The notes beneath the pieces were generated by a model. It worked only from the letters and a program-made list of their open reading frames with translations, did not search any database and was not told where the DNA came from. A DNA stretch of 64,000 nucleotides from Halobaculum roseum (lineage in GTDB: Archaea > Halobacteriota > Halobacteria > Halobacteriales > Haloferacaceae): positions 2,436,521-2,500,520 of the forward strand of contig NZ_CP082286.1 in the NCBI RefSeq assembly GCF_019880245.1. The letters are read 5' to 3'. Shown here in pieces: positions 35,532-44,873 of the stretch (the first letter of the stretch is position 1; the number at the start of each line of letters is the position of its first letter). A program made the translations under genes and the position numbers.

Positions 35532-36469
35532 GCGACGGACTCGACGGCGACGAGGCCGAGCGCGTCGCGACCGACGGCGCGGGCGACGACGCCGGCGGCA
35601 TGGGCGACACGGGCGACAACGCCAACGACGAATCCGCGGACGCGCCCGCGGCCGCCTCCCTCGACCGCGGCGACCTGTCCCCCGAACAGCAGGTGGCGCT
35701 TGAGGAGCTCCTCTTCCGCCTCGCGGACGACGAGTTCGTCCACGCCGAGCGACTCACCGAGTGGCAGATCTTCGCGCCGACCATCGAGTCGGACCTGGCG
35801 CTCGCCAACGTCGCGCAGGACGAGTTCGGCCACGCACGCCTGTGGTACGACCTTCTGCAGGAACTCGGCTACTCCGAGGAGGAGTGCATCTGGCGCCGGC
35901 CGGCCGACGACTGGACCCACGCGACGCTGGTGGAACGGCCGTTCGCCGACGACGGCTGGGGCGACGCCATCGTCCGCACCTATCTGTACGACGTGGCCGA
36001 GCGAATCCGGCTCGAGGCGCTCGTCGACACCAGCTACGCCCCGTTGGCCGACCGCGTCGGCAAGGCGCTCGCCGAGGAGGAGTACCACCGCGAGCACGCG
36101 CTCAGTTGGCTCGAACGCCTCGCGAGCGACGACGACGCCCGCGAGCGCCTGCAGGCCGCCGTCGACGACCTGTTCCCGCACGCGCTGTCGCTGTTCTACC
36201 CGGGCGAGCGCGAGGCCGAGATCCGGGCCGCCGGCTTCCGTCGCGAATCGTTGGCCTCGATGCGCGAGGAGTGGCTCGACACCGTCGTCCCGTCGCTGGA
36301 GGGGTACGGGCTCGTCGTCCCCGAGCCCGACGAGGTCGACCGCCCCGACGCCCGCGGCCGCGACGGGAGCCACACCGACGACTGGTTCGACCTGCGGGAG
36401 GCGTTCACCGAGACGCACCGCGAGGTCGATTTCGAGACGCCCGCACGCCTGCGCGGGGAGGAGGCGTAG
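35528..36469 (+). CDS. paaC: 1,2-phenylacetyl-CoA epoxidase subunit PaaC
   Basis: 313 aa ferritin-like structural subunit. Helices with EFVHAERLTEWQIFAPTIESDLALANVAQDEFGHARLWYDLL and LAEEEYHREHALSWLERL. The first 50 residues are an acidic Gly/Asp/Ala-rich extension absent from bacterial forms. Overlaps paaB; paaD starts directly after the stop. Confidence 0.94.
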   Translation: MSDGLDGDEAERVATDGAGDDAGGMGDTGDNANDESADAPAAASLDRGDLSPEQQVALEELLFRLADDEFVHAERLTEWQIFAPTIESDLALANVAQDEFGHARLWYDLLQELGYSEEECIWRRPADDWTHATLVERPFADDGWGDAIVRTYLYDVAERIRLEALVDTSYAPLADRVGKALAEEEYHREHALSWLERLASDDDARERLQAAVDDLFPHALSLFYPGEREAEIRAAGFRRESLASMREEWLDTVVPSLEGYGLVVPEPDEVDRPDARGRDGSHTDDWFDLREAFTETHREVDFETPARLRGEEA

Positions 36470-36967
36470 ATGCCGACGAACATGCCGACGGACGTGCCCG
36501 GCGGTTCCCCGGACGGCGCCGCGGACGACGCACCCGACAGCACCGCCATAGACGACGACACCGCCGCCGCAGCCGGCGCCGATGCGTGCGCCTACACCGC
36601 CTACGAGGACGGCGAGGCGCCCGAGGAGTACCCGAAGACCGGCGCGGGCGCGACCGGCGTCGAGGCCGACGTGTGGGACGCGCTGTACGGGGTCGAGGAC
36701 CCCGAGATGCCAGTCAGCGTGGTCGACCTCGGCCTGATCTACGACGTGGCCGTCGACGATGACGGGCGCTGCGAGGTGGCGATGACGCTCACGTACACCG
36801 GCTGTCCCGCCCGCGACATGCTCACGAACGACGTGCGCTGCGCCGCCGAGACCGCCCCGGGCGTCGACGAGGCCGAGGTACGCCTGCGGTACTCGCCGGA
36901 GTGGACCGTCGCGATGGTGACCGACGCGGGGCGGGAGGCTCTGCGCGAGTTCGGGTTGAGCGTGTGA
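36470..36967 (+). CDS. paaD: PaaD, MIP18/DUF59 part
   Basis: 165 aa. An acidic N-terminal extension (1-60) leads to a DUF59 domain: VWDALYGVEDPEMPVSVVDLGLIYDVAV and MTLTYTGCPARDM with the conserved Cys. PaaD helps build iron-sulfur or di-iron cofactors of the epoxidase system. The protein stops where bacterial PaaD continues into a zinc module; that module is encoded by the next, overlapping gene. Start at the first ATG, directly after the paaC stop; ATG at 36482 is an alternative. Confidence 0.9.
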   Translation: MPTNMPTDVPGGSPDGAADDAPDSTAIDDDTAAAAGADACAYTAYEDGEAPEEYPKTGAGATGVEADVWDALYGVEDPEMPVSVVDLGLIYDVAVDDDGRCEVAMTLTYTGCPARDMLTNDVRCAAETAPGVDEAEVRLRYSPEWTVAMVTDAGREALREFGLSV

Positions 36968-37155
36968 TGCGTCGGAACGCGCCCGACCCGAGCGTCGCCG
37001 CGGGGGTCGCCGGGAGCGACGCGGAGGACGACCCCGCGGAGTGTCCGTACTGCGGGTCGACCGACACCGAGCGCGAGCACCCGAAGGGCCCGGGGCTGTG
37101 CCGGTCGATGCACTTCTGCACCGAGTGCGGGGAGCCGTTCGAGCGGTTCGGGTAA
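36967..37155 (+). CDS. Separate zinc module of PaaD
   Basis: 62 aa. CPYCGS ... (about 28-32) and CTECGEPFERF (about 52-62) with HPKGPGLCRSMHF between them match the C-terminal zinc-binding segment of bacterial PaaD (CPxCGS...C...YRCxxCxEPFxxF). ATG overlaps the paaD stop (TGATG), so the two products are made together and probably act together. Last gene of the paa operon here; no paaE reductase gene follows. Confidence 0.85.
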   Translation: MRRNAPDPSVAAGVAGSDAEDDPAECPYCGSTDTEREHPKGPGLCRSMHFCTECGEPFERFG

Positions 37156-37229
37156 TCGCGGTCGCACGCGGCGGCGACCGCGCGCTCGTGGCCGAGGTTT
37201 ATGACGATCTGCTACAACTACCGAACGCG

Positions 37230-37487
37230 ATGTCCCTACGGAACCCCGCCGGACGGATGCGCTACCCGCTCGCCCTCCTCGCGGTCGTGGTCGGCGTGCT
37301 CCTCCTGGAGTTCGTCGTCGAGGTCACGCTGAACAGGTACGTCGAGGCCGGCTCGACATGGCTGCCGACGGTCGGGACGATCGGGCAGACCGTGACCGCG
37401 TACCTGCTCCCACTGAGCCTCCTCTCGACGTTCGTGGTTCCCGCCGTCGCCTTCTACCTGGGCGTTCGCTACGCCCGGTCGGCCTGA
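37230..37487 (+). CDS. Small two-span membrane protein
   Basis: 85 aa: MSLRNPAGRMRYPLALLAVV... with hydrophobic helices at about 11-34 and 53-78 and a positive C-terminus. The first helix contains VVGVLLLEFVVEV. No family recognised. Located between the paa operon and the convergent flavin reductase gene. Confidence 0.55.
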   Translation: MSLRNPAGRMRYPLALLAVVVGVLLLEFVVEVTLNRYVEAGSTWLPTVGTIGQTVTAYLLPLSLLSTFVVPAVAFYLGVRYARSA

Positions 37488-37527
37488 CCGCCAGCATCGG
37501 CGCCGGCTTCCGAACTCCCCCGGGGGC

Positions 37528-38118
37528 TCAGAACTGTCGCTCGAACTCGGTGATATCCGAGACGGTGTAGTAGGGTCCGCCGAGGCGACCGACCGTCGGG
37601 AGCTTCCGCTGGTCGATCTGGCCATCGGTGAGCACGTCGTCGTCGACGTGGACGTACTCGACCTCCCCGAGCACCATCAGCCGGTCGTGGACCTCCAGCG
37701 AGTCGTACAGCGTGCACTCCATCGTGACGGCCGCCTCGGCGACGCGCGGGGGGTCGATCCGGCGGCAGTCGGCGCGCGTCACGCCCACGGAGTCGAACTC
37801 GCTGTCCTCGGGCGGCAGCGACTCGGCGCTGTGGTCCATCCGATCCAGGAGCGGCTCGGTGACGACGTTCACCGCGAACTCGCCGGTGTCGAGCGCGTTG
37901 CGCGGCGTGTCCTTCAGGCCGCCGTTGGCCTCGTTGGGGGAGTTGAACAGCACCACCGGCTCCCGCGAGGAGACGTAGTTGTACGAACTGAACGGGGCGA
38001 GGTTGTCCGCGCCGTCCCCGCCGACGGTGCTGACCCACGCGATCGGACGCGGCGAGACGGCGGTCTTGATTATCCGTGCGATCTCCCGCGGCGTCCGGTC
38101 GGAGACGGCTGTTTCCAT
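37528..38118 (-). CDS. Flavin reductase-like FMN-binding protein
   Basis: 196 aa of the flavin-reductase/HpaC-like split-barrel family: SPRPIAWVSTVGGDGADNLAPFSSYNYVSSREPVVLFN near the start and the later NALDTGEFAVNVVTEPLLDRMDHSAE block. Such proteins reduce FMN for partner oxygenases. Its place beside paaABCD, which lacks paaE, makes it a conceivable reductant source, but the PaaE type is a different, iron-sulfur flavoprotein, so this is only a suggestion. Confidence 0.88.
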   Translation of the reverse strand: METAVSDRTPREIARIIKTAVSPRPIAWVSTVGGDGADNLAPFSSYNYVSSREPVVLFNSPNEANGGLKDTPRNALDTGEFAVNVVTEPLLDRMDHSAESLPPEDSEFDSVGVTRADCRRIDPPRVAEAAVTMECTLYDSLEVHDRLMVLGEVEYVHVDDDVLTDGQIDQRKLPTVGRLGGPYYTVSDITEFERQF

Positions 38119-38208
38119 CGCCGTACCCTGGAACGACCCGGCACAAATACCCGCGGGTACGGGCGGTTGGCCCCGCTACCGCGGACGGGTCGTCCCGCTA
38201 CCGACCGC

Positions 38209-38691
38209 TCACGCGTGCGGGTCGTCCGCTTCAGCGCGCGTCTTGATCAGGAACTTCATGTCGCCCTGGAGCACGACGGTGCCGTCCTGCTTGGTCACCT
38301 CGCAGTCGATGACGACGAGGCCGGCGTCGTCGCGGCTGGACACGTCCTTCGTCTCCGTGACCTCCATCTCCATCGAGATGGTGTCGCCGATGAAGACGGG
38401 GTTCGGGAGGTCCATGTAGTTCATCCCGAGGAACGCCAGCGCGGTGCGCTCGACGATGCCCGTCCGGTAGACGAACCCCGTCGCCTGCACGAACGTCATG
38501 GGGCCGTGGGCGATGCGCTCGCCGAAGGCGTTGTCCTCGGCGTACTCGGCGTTGGTGTGGAGCTCGGTCCAGTCGCCCGTCAGCGCCGAGTGCATCACGA
38601 AGTCGGACTCGGTGACGGTGCGCCCGACGCTCACGAACTCCTGTCCCGCCTCGAAGTCCTCGAAGTAGTGCGGCTCGTAGCTGTATGCCAT
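38209..38691 (-). CDS. MaoC-family (R)-hydratase
   Basis: 160 aa hot-dog fold enzyme. YFEDFEAGQEFVSVGRTVTESDFVMHSALTGDWTELHTNAEYAE holds the hydratase motif with Asp and His, then HGPMTFVQATGF. It hydrates enoyl-CoA or oxepin-CoA-type intermediates. Neighbouring paa genes suggest a step in phenylacetyl-CoA degradation, such as oxepin-CoA ring opening or beta-oxidation; sequence alone does not decide. Confidence 0.88.
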   Translation of the reverse strand: MAYSYEPHYFEDFEAGQEFVSVGRTVTESDFVMHSALTGDWTELHTNAEYAEDNAFGERIAHGPMTFVQATGFVYRTGIVERTALAFLGMNYMDLPNPVFIGDTISMEMEVTETKDVSSRDDAGLVVIDCEVTKQDGTVVLQGDMKFLIKTRAEADDPHA

Positions 38692-38796
38692 GTCGGCGTG
38701 TCGCCGGATCGCGTGAAAGTCGTTTCGCGTGTCCGGCCCGTGCCGCCGGCGCTACCGCCGCCGTCGACCCCGTCTCGCCGCACCGCGTCCGCGTCG

Positions 38797-40530
38797 CTAC
38801 CGCGTTCGTCGCTCGCCGCGCAGCCAGAGGTAGCCGCACCCGTCGAGCGAGGTCGCGACGCCGCCCTCGGCGACGCGGTAGTCGGCGTCGCCGATGACGC
38901 GCTCGGCGTCCGCCGGGTCGATGTCGACGCCGGCGACGACCTCGCGGGGCTCGCTCGCGAGGTTGTGAACCGCGAGGAGGACCCGGCCGTCGTGGTCGAA
39001 GCGATGGGCCCACACGTCGCCCGGCTCCAGGTGGACGATCGAGCAGTCGCCGCGCGCGATCTCGGGACACCGCTTTCGGGCGCCGACCGCGTCCGCGACG
39101 CGCTCGAACAGCGAACCCGGTTCGCCGCGCTGGCTCGCGGCGTCGGCCTGGAACACGCCCGGCCAGCCGGTGCCGTCGACCGGGATCACGAGGTCCTGGG
39201 GATCGGCCGTCGAGAAGCCCGCGTTCGGTTCGCTGTCGTCCCAGCGCATGGGCGTCCGGACCGCCTGTCGCTCCGGCAGGTCCAGGTCCGCGTGCATGCC
39301 GATCTCGTCGCCGGAGTTGACGATCGGCGTGCCCGGCAGCGACACCAGCAGCGAGTGGGCCATCGCGATCCGGTCGTGGTCGCCGTCGTACAGGTCCGCC
39401 AGCCGGAGGCGGTGGCCGCGGCCGAAGATCCACGAGTCGCGGCCGTCGCCGCCCTGACGGAACTCCTCGCGGGCGTGTTCCAGCGCCTCGTGAGGGAGCT
39501 TCAGGAGGTTCCACTCGTCGTGGTTGCGCAGGAAGTTCGCCCACCAGACGTGCCCGTCGGGCTCGGCGTCAGGGATCTGCTCGAACATGCGGTACAGCGG
39601 CCAGGTGTCGCCCACGCCGACGCCGTAGGTGACGTGGGAGTTGCCGACGAAGTTGAACAGCGCGTCGAACCCCTCGCCGTCGGCGAAGTAGAAGTCCAGC
39701 CGGTCGGACTCGTCGTCGGCCTCCGCCAGCAGCACGGCCTCGTCGTTCACCGCGCGACAGCGCCGCTTCAGTTCGCGAAAGAGCCACTGCGGGTCGTCCA
39801 TCCGGTGGGCGTCGTGGCCCTTCGGCAGGATCATCGGGTGGGCAGCGTCGATGCGGAAGCCGTCGACGCCCCGTTCGAGCCAGAACTCCGCGACGGAGAA
39901 CAGCTCCTCCTGCACGTCGGGGTTGGCGACGTTGAGGTCGGGCTGGTGGTGATAGAACTGATGGAAGTAGTGTTTGTCCGCGACCTCGTCGTACGACCAG
40001 ATGCCGTCCTCGAACTCGGGGAAGATGTTGGACGTGTTGTACGCCCGCTCGACGTGGCTCGTCCACAGGTAGTAGTCGTGGTACGTCGACTCGGGGTCCT
40101 CGCGGGCGCGCCGGAACCACTCGTGGTCGACGGAGGTGTGGTTGAGCACGAGGTCGACGATCAGCCGCATCCCGCGCGCGTCCAGCTCGTCGACGAGCGC
40201 GTCGAAGTCGTCGAGCGATCCGAGCCGGTCGTCCACGTCGCGGTAGTCGGCCACGTCGTAGCCGTTGTCCCGCAGCGGGCTGGGGTAGAACGGCCGGATC
40301 CACAGGCAGTCGACCCCCAGCTCCTCCAGGTAGTCGAGGCGGTCGATCAGCCCGCGGAAGTCGCCCCAGCCGTCGCCGTCGGCGTCCCGGAACGTCTTCA
40401 CGTCGAGGCTGTACACGACCGCGTCACGATACCACTCGGGGTGGCCGCCGTCGGCGAACACCTCGGCGGCGACACCCGCGCCCGCGTCCCGCCCCCCTCC
40501 CGGCTCGCCCGAACCCGCGTCGGCATCCAT
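38797..40530 (-). CDS. GH13 alpha-amylase-family enzyme, trehalose synthase-like
   Basis: 577 aa. Opens with YRDAVVYSLDVKTFRDADGDGWGDFRGLIDRLDYLEELGVDCLWIRPFYPSP, the trehalose synthase/alpha-glucosidase subgroup pattern. Conserved regions: DLVLNHTS, nucleophile Asp in GVDGFRIDAAHP, acid/base Glu in VLLAEADDES, and FLRNHDEW. A C-terminal beta domain follows. Likely interconverts maltose and trehalose or hydrolyses alpha-glucosides; trehalose is a compatible solute in haloarchaea. ATG at 40528-40530 with a Gly-rich 25-residue lead. Confidence 0.85.
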   Translation of the reverse strand: MDADAGSGEPGGGRDAGAGVAAEVFADGGHPEWYRDAVVYSLDVKTFRDADGDGWGDFRGLIDRLDYLEELGVDCLWIRPFYPSPLRDNGYDVADYRDVDDRLGSLDDFDALVDELDARGMRLIVDLVLNHTSVDHEWFRRAREDPESTYHDYYLWTSHVERAYNTSNIFPEFEDGIWSYDEVADKHYFHQFYHHQPDLNVANPDVQEELFSVAEFWLERGVDGFRIDAAHPMILPKGHDAHRMDDPQWLFRELKRRCRAVNDEAVLLAEADDESDRLDFYFADGEGFDALFNFVGNSHVTYGVGVGDTWPLYRMFEQIPDAEPDGHVWWANFLRNHDEWNLLKLPHEALEHAREEFRQGGDGRDSWIFGRGHRLRLADLYDGDHDRIAMAHSLLVSLPGTPIVNSGDEIGMHADLDLPERQAVRTPMRWDDSEPNAGFSTADPQDLVIPVDGTGWPGVFQADAASQRGEPGSLFERVADAVGARKRCPEIARGDCSIVHLEPGDVWAHRFDHDGRVLLAVHNLASEPREVVAGVDIDPADAERVIGDADYRVAEGGVATSLDGCGYLWLRGERRTR

Positions 40531-40610
40531 GGCTGTCGGTCGTCGGTGCGGGCGGGGGTAAAACCTCCCGAAGCCGGACGGCGGTCCCCGTCGTCGCCGG
40601 CGGTCGGAAG

Positions 40611-41384
40611 TCAGCGATCGGTTCCGGTGAGCCGGTCGTCCCAGTCGATCCACTCGTGCTCCCAGCCGGTCTTCGCGAAGTAGCCCTGCTCGGAGAACTC
40701 CGCGTCCTCCCGGCGGGTCCGGTTCCGGACGCCGGCGCCGGCCTGCTCGCCCTCGACGAGCAGCGGCGACAGCGACACCGGCCCGGCCGTCTCTGCCTCG
40801 CGCAGCTCCCCCGACTCGTCTGGCTCGTAGGCGACGACGGTCTGGTCGGCGCCGCGGCCGCGCGGGAGCACGAGCCGGCCGTCGGGCGCGAGCTGGTCGA
40901 CGAGGTCGCGGGGCGGCTCGACGGCCGCGGCCTCGACGAGGATCCGGTCGAAGGGGGCGTACGCGGGCAGGCCGCGCGCGCCGTCGGCGCGGTCGACCAG
41001 CACCGCGTCGTAGCCGGCCGCCGAGAGGTTCTGTCGCGCGTCGTACACCAGCCGGCGGGAGATATCGACGGCGTGGACGTGTCTCGCGTCCACGACCTCC
41101 GCGAGCACCGCCGCGGTGTAGCCGACGCCGGCGCCGACGACGAGCGTCTCCTCGCCCGCCTCGGGGTCCAGCGCCGACAGCAGTCGCGCGACCGTCGCCG
41201 GCGCGAGCACCCGGGTGCCGCCCTGTTCGCCCGCGCGGTTCGCGTACGGCGCCTCCGCGACGAACTCCTCGCGGGGCACCGTCGCCATCGCCTCCCGAAC
41301 CGCCGGCGCGATCGGCCGCCCGAGGGTGTGCTCGACCGAGTCGAGCATGTCCTCGCGCAGCAGCGCCGGATCGGGTCCGTCCAT
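40611..41384 (-). CDS. pcm2: Diverged protein-L-isoaspartate O-methyltransferase
   Basis: 257 aa, class I SAM methyltransferase of the PIMT type: ETLVVGAGVGYTAAVLAEV (SAM motif I), VHAVDISRRLVYDARQNL, and APFDRILVEAAAVEPPRDLVDQLAPDGRLVLPRG. The PIMT substrate motif (YxxxPLPIGxGQT) is replaced by YANRAGEQGGTRVLAP, so substrate use may differ from the canonical paralogue at 48416. The C-terminal extension contains an extra 50 residues. ATG at 41382-41384. Confidence 0.85.
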   Translation of the reverse strand: MDGPDPALLREDMLDSVEHTLGRPIAPAVREAMATVPREEFVAEAPYANRAGEQGGTRVLAPATVARLLSALDPEAGEETLVVGAGVGYTAAVLAEVVDARHVHAVDISRRLVYDARQNLSAAGYDAVLVDRADGARGLPAYAPFDRILVEAAAVEPPRDLVDQLAPDGRLVLPRGRGADQTVVAYEPDESGELREAETAGPVSLSPLLVEGEQAGAGVRNRTRREDAEFSEQGYFAKTGWEHEWIDWDDRLTGTDR

Positions 41385-41543
41385 TGTCGGACGAAGACGC
41401 TCGCGGAATATGAACCGCACGCTCGGCGCCGGCCGACCGACCGACCGCGTACGGTCGACGACCCCGGACGGTCCGGAACCGGTTGTGCGCGACCCGCGCA
41501 TCCGACGGCGAGCGTCTTTGGGGTGCCGACTGTGGACGGAGAC

Positions 41544-41849
41544 ATGAACTCGGACCTTCGCGAGGCGGTCGCCGATCTCCCGCCGAGCGCAAAGCTCGTC
41601 TTCGTCGTGCTGGAGAACCACGAGCGCCTGACCCAGTCGGCGCTCGCCGAGGAGACGCTGCTCCCCCAGCGCACGGTGCGGTACGCGCTCGACGAACTCC
41701 GGGAGGCCGGCGTGCTCCACGAGCAGCTGAACATCATGGACGCCCGCCAGCGCTTCTACTCGCTCGCCGACGCCGAGGAGTCGGCGGACGACACGGCGGA
41801 CGATCCGGCGGTCGGGATCGCGTCGGAACCGTCGGCGTCGGCCCGCTGA
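41544..41849 (+). CDS. MarR/ArsR-like winged-helix regulator
   Basis: 101 aa. LPPSAKLVFVVLENHERLTQSALAEETLLPQRTVRYALDELREAGVLHEQLNIMDARQRFY is a complete winged-helix domain with the recognition helix TVRYALDELRE and an RQRFY wing. The last 25 residues are acidic and disordered. It diverges from pcm2 and may regulate it. A common small haloarchaeal regulator type; targets unknown. Confidence 0.85.
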   Translation: MNSDLREAVADLPPSAKLVFVVLENHERLTQSALAEETLLPQRTVRYALDELREAGVLHEQLNIMDARQRFYSLADAEESADDTADDPAVGIASEPSASAR

Positions 41850-41913
41850 GGGCCACCCCGGTCGACGCCCCGGCTCGTCGGTCCGCCGGACCGGTCGCCG
41901 GTCGAGACGACGA

Positions 41914-42225
41914 TCAGAACGGCGATCCGACGCGGCTTCGTATCCAGTCCGCGACGGCGACGACCGCGACCGCCTCGACGTAACAGCCGACGACGGCGAG
42001 CGCCCAGAACCCCGCGTCGCCGACGGCGACGCCGAGTTCGTTGTACAGCGCCGTATCGAGCAGGAACGCCGCCGCAAGCGCCGGCCACGCGACGACGCTC
42101 AGGGCGTCCGGCAGCGGCGTGAGCCGTGCGAGCCAGACGGTCGCCACCAACGCGGCGGCCGCGAGGACCGTCCGGCGGGCCGTCGTCGCCGCTCGAACGG
42201 CCGGAGGGACGTATCGGAGCGCCAT
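41914..42225 (-). CDS. Small membrane protein
   Basis: 103 aa from MALRYVPPAV. About three hydrophobic helices (about 17-36, 38-58 and 65-95). In-frame sequence extends nine codons to an upstream start, but MALRYVPP is preferred because the upstream residues are polar. No family recognised. Converges on the HTH gene and precedes the ABC transporter operon end. Confidence 0.6.
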   Translation of the reverse strand: MALRYVPPAVRAATTARRTVLAAAALVATVWLARLTPLPDALSVVAWPALAAAFLLDTALYNELGVAVGDAGFWALAVVGCYVEAVAVVAVADWIRSRVGSPF

Positions 42226-42318
42226 TGGTTCGGCGTGGCTTCGAGGGGACAAAGCTGTGCGGGGGGAGCGTTCTGCCGCCTCGGCAGCGGCGGTCCGTCG
42301 ACCGGCAGAGCGCGCGGT

Positions 42319-43635
42319 TCACTCCGTCGGGAGATGACACGCCGAGACGTGCTCGCCGTGCTCGAGCTCGGGATGATCGCGGACGCACGGCGAGCCGAAC
42401 GCCTCGCGGATCCGATCGGCCGCGGCCGCGTCGTCGCCGGCGACGGCGTCGTCGACGGCCGCCGCGAGCGCTCGTCCGGCGTCGCCGTCGGGGTCAGGGA
42501 GGTCGTATTCCGCCCGCAGCGCCCGCGCGAGGGCGTCCGGGTCGGTCCCGTCGGCGCGCTCCCCGAGGTGGTCGAGGTCGACATCCCCGGCGGCCAGGTC
42601 GACGCGGAGGTCGATCACGGCACCGTACTCTGCGCTCGTGAGGCCGCTCCCGTCCGGCGGGATCACCTCCGGGCACCTCGTGTGGAACCGACAGCCGCCG
42701 GGCGGGTCGGCGGGATCGGGGACGGCCCCCGAGAGCGACCCCTCGGGGCGGCCGGCGCGGGGGTCCGGCGTCGGGACGGCCGCGGCGAGCGCGCGCGTGT
42801 ACGGATGGGCCGGGTCGTCCAACACCGCCGCCGTCGGTCCCGCCTCGACGAGTTCGCCGGCGTACATCACCGCGACGCGGTCGCAGGCCCGGCGGACCAC
42901 GCTCACGTCGTGGCTGATGAACAGCAGCGAGAGGTCGAACGCCTCCCGGAGCTCCCCGAGCAGGTCGAGGATCTCCGCCTGGACGGACACGTCGAGGGCG
43001 GCGGTCGGCTCGTCGAGCACGACGAACGCCGGGTCGAGCGCGAGCGCCCGGGCGATGCCGACGCGGCGCTTCTGTCCGCCCGAGAGCTCGTGGGGGTAGC
43101 GGTCGCGGTGGTCGGCGGACAGGCCGACGCGCTCGAACAGCGTCGCCACGCGCTCGCGTCGCCGCCGGCGGGCGAACCCGCGAACCCGCAGCGGCTCCGC
43201 GGCCGACTCGCCGGCGGTCAGTCGGGGGTCGAGGCTCGACGACGGGTCCTGAAACACCATCGCGGTTCGCCGGCGGAGCTCCTCGACGCCGTCGGCCCCG
43301 TCCCCGACGGGGGTGCCGTCGAAGCGGACCGTCCCGCCGGTCGGCTCCTGCAGGTGTAACAGCGTCTCCGCGACGGTGGATTTGCCGCTGCCCGACTCGC
43401 CGATGAGCCCCAACGCCTCCCCGCGCCCGATCTCGAAGGAGACGCCGTCGACCGCGCGGACCGACCCGGTCCGCCGTCGCAACACCCCCGACCGGACCGG
43501 GTAGTGCTTCTCCAGCCCGTCGACGACCACCAGCGGCTCCCGCTCGGGCCCGCCGGCGACGCCGGCGCCGCCGGCGGTCCGGTTCGGATCGGCGTCGCCG
43601 GGCTCCCCGTCCGCGGGGTCGTCCGGCCGGCTCAT
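42319..43635 (-). CDS. Dipeptide/oligopeptide ABC transporter ATPase (DppF-type)
   Basis: 438 aa. Walker [11 protein letters not shown]-loop [12 protein letters not shown], signature LSGGQKRR, Walker [15 protein letters not shown]-loop LLFISHDV. Ends with the oligopeptide C-terminal region that includes [10 protein letters not shown] and a Cys-containing HVSACH. An extra acidic insert of about 70 residues (about 345-415) is unusual. ATG overlaps the dppD-type stop by 4 nt. Confidence 0.9.
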   Translation of the reverse strand: MSRPDDPADGEPGDADPNRTAGGAGVAGGPEREPLVVVDGLEKHYPVRSGVLRRRTGSVRAVDGVSFEIGRGEALGLIGESGSGKSTVAETLLHLQEPTGGTVRFDGTPVGDGADGVEELRRRTAMVFQDPSSSLDPRLTAGESAAEPLRVRGFARRRRRERVATLFERVGLSADHRDRYPHELSGGQKRRVGIARALALDPAFVVLDEPTAALDVSVQAEILDLLGELREAFDLSLLFISHDVSVVRRACDRVAVMYAGELVEAGPTAAVLDDPAHPYTRALAAAVPTPDPRAGRPEGSLSGAVPDPADPPGGCRFHTRCPEVIPPDGSGLTSAEYGAVIDLRVDLAAGDVDLDHLGERADGTDPDALARALRAEYDLPDPDGDAGRALAAAVDDAVAGDDAAAADRIREAFGSPCVRDHPELEHGEHVSACHLPTE

Positions 43636-44873
43636 CGGTTCCCCCCGTCCGCGTCGCTCGCCGACGCGTCGGCCTCGCGCGTCGCTCCGCGCGGAGCGCC
43701 GTCGGTCGTCGGCTCGGCCTCGGAATTCGGTTCGGGCTCGGGATCTGATTCGGACTCCGGGTCCGATTCGGGGTCGGAATTCGATTCGGGAGCCGAGTCG
43801 AGGACGGTCGGGTCGCGCACGCCGTCGTGGAACACGCAGGCGGCCTCGCCGCCGCCGTCGACGCCGTACAGCGGCGGTCCGTCGCCGCTCCGGCACTCCC
43901 CGACCGCGTGGGGACACCGGGGATGGAACGGACACCCGTCGGGCTGGTTCAGGGGCTCGGGAGGCTCGCCGCCGATCCGCTCGCCCCCGCGGCCGGGAAG
44001 CGAGTCGAGCAGCCCGCGGGTGTACGGGTGGGCCGGCCGCTCGAACACCCGCGTCACCGGTCCGCGCTCCATCACCCGGCCGGCGTACATGACGACGACG
44101 CGGTCGGCGATGCCGGCGACGACGCCGAGGTCGTGAGTGACGAACAGCGTCGCGAGTCCCTCCTCGGCGCCGAGTTCGGCGAACAGGTCGAGGATCTCCG
44201 CCTGGATCGTCACGTCCAGCGCCGTCGTCGGCTCGTCGGCGATCAGGAGGTCGGGGTCGCCCGCGAGCGCCGCCGCGATGGCGACGCGCTGTTTCATCCC
44301 GCCCGAGAGCTGGTGGGGGTAGTCGTCGGCGCGCGAGGCCGGGTTCGGCAGGCCGACCCGGTCGAGCAACTCGACGGCGCGCCCGTGGGCCGCGCGCTTG
44401 CCCACGTCGTTGCGATCCCGCACCGCCTCGGCGACCTGCTCGCCGACGGTGTAGACGGGGTCGAGCGACCCCTGCGGGTCCTGAAACACGTACGCGATGC
44501 GGTCGCCACGGACCGCGCGGAGCTCGCGCTCGGAGCGGTCGAGCAGGTCGCGGTCGTCGAATCGCACCTCGCCGTCGACGACCTCGCCGGGCGAGTCGAC
44601 CAGCCGCGTGATCGACTCGCAGGCGACGGTCTTGCCCGAGCCCGACTCGCCGACGAGACACACCGTCTCGCCCGGGTACACGTCGAAGGAGGCGCCGTCG
44701 ACCGCGCGGACGGTCCCCTCGACGGTGGGGAACTGCGTCCGGAGGTCTCGAACCGACAGCAGCGGGGGCGCGTCGGTGTCCCGTCCGGAGGCCCGGTGGT
44801 CGCCGTCGCGTCCGCGGTCCGGCCGACCGTCGCCGTCGCGTCCGCGGGCGGAGCGGTCGTCGCCGCGGCTCAT
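43632..44873 (-). CDS. Dipeptide/oligopeptide ABC transporter ATPase (DppD-type)
   Basis: 413 aa. After an Arg/Asp/Gly-rich lead of 35 residues: Walker A GESGSGKTV, VFQDPQGSLDPVYTVGEQ, LSGGMKQR, LLIADEPTTALDVTIQ, LFVTHDLGVV, and the C-terminal CPFHPRCPHAVGEC cysteine cluster that can bind an iron-sulfur centre or metal in this family. The tail contains a long Ser/Asp/Pro/Glu repeat (about 365-390). Overlaps the permease and the second ATPase. Confidence 0.9.
   Translation of the reverse strand: MSRGDDRSARGRDGDGRPDRGRDGDHRASGRDTDAPPLLSVRDLRTQFPTVEGTVRAVDGASFDVYPGETVCLVGESGSGKTVACESITRLVDSPGEVVDGEVRFDDRDLLDRSERELRAVRGDRIAYVFQDPQGSLDPVYTVGEQVAEAVRDRNDVGKRAAHGRAVELLDRVGLPNPASRADDYPHQLSGGMKQRVAIAAALAGDPDLLIADEPTTALDVTIQAEILDLFAELGAEEGLATLFVTHDLGVVAGIADRVVVMYAGRVMERGPVTRVFERPAHPYTRGLLDSLPGRGGERIGGEPPEPLNQPDGCPFHPRCPHAVGECRSGDGPPLYGVDGGGEAACVFHDGVRDPTVLDSAPESNSDPESDPESESDPEPEPNSEAEPTTDGAPRGATREADASASDADGGNR

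Noticed and set aside
37648-40683. 1011-codon plus-strand frame opposite flavin reductase, MaoC and GH13 genes
   Set aside because: Covers three recognisable minus-strand genes; no domain of its own.
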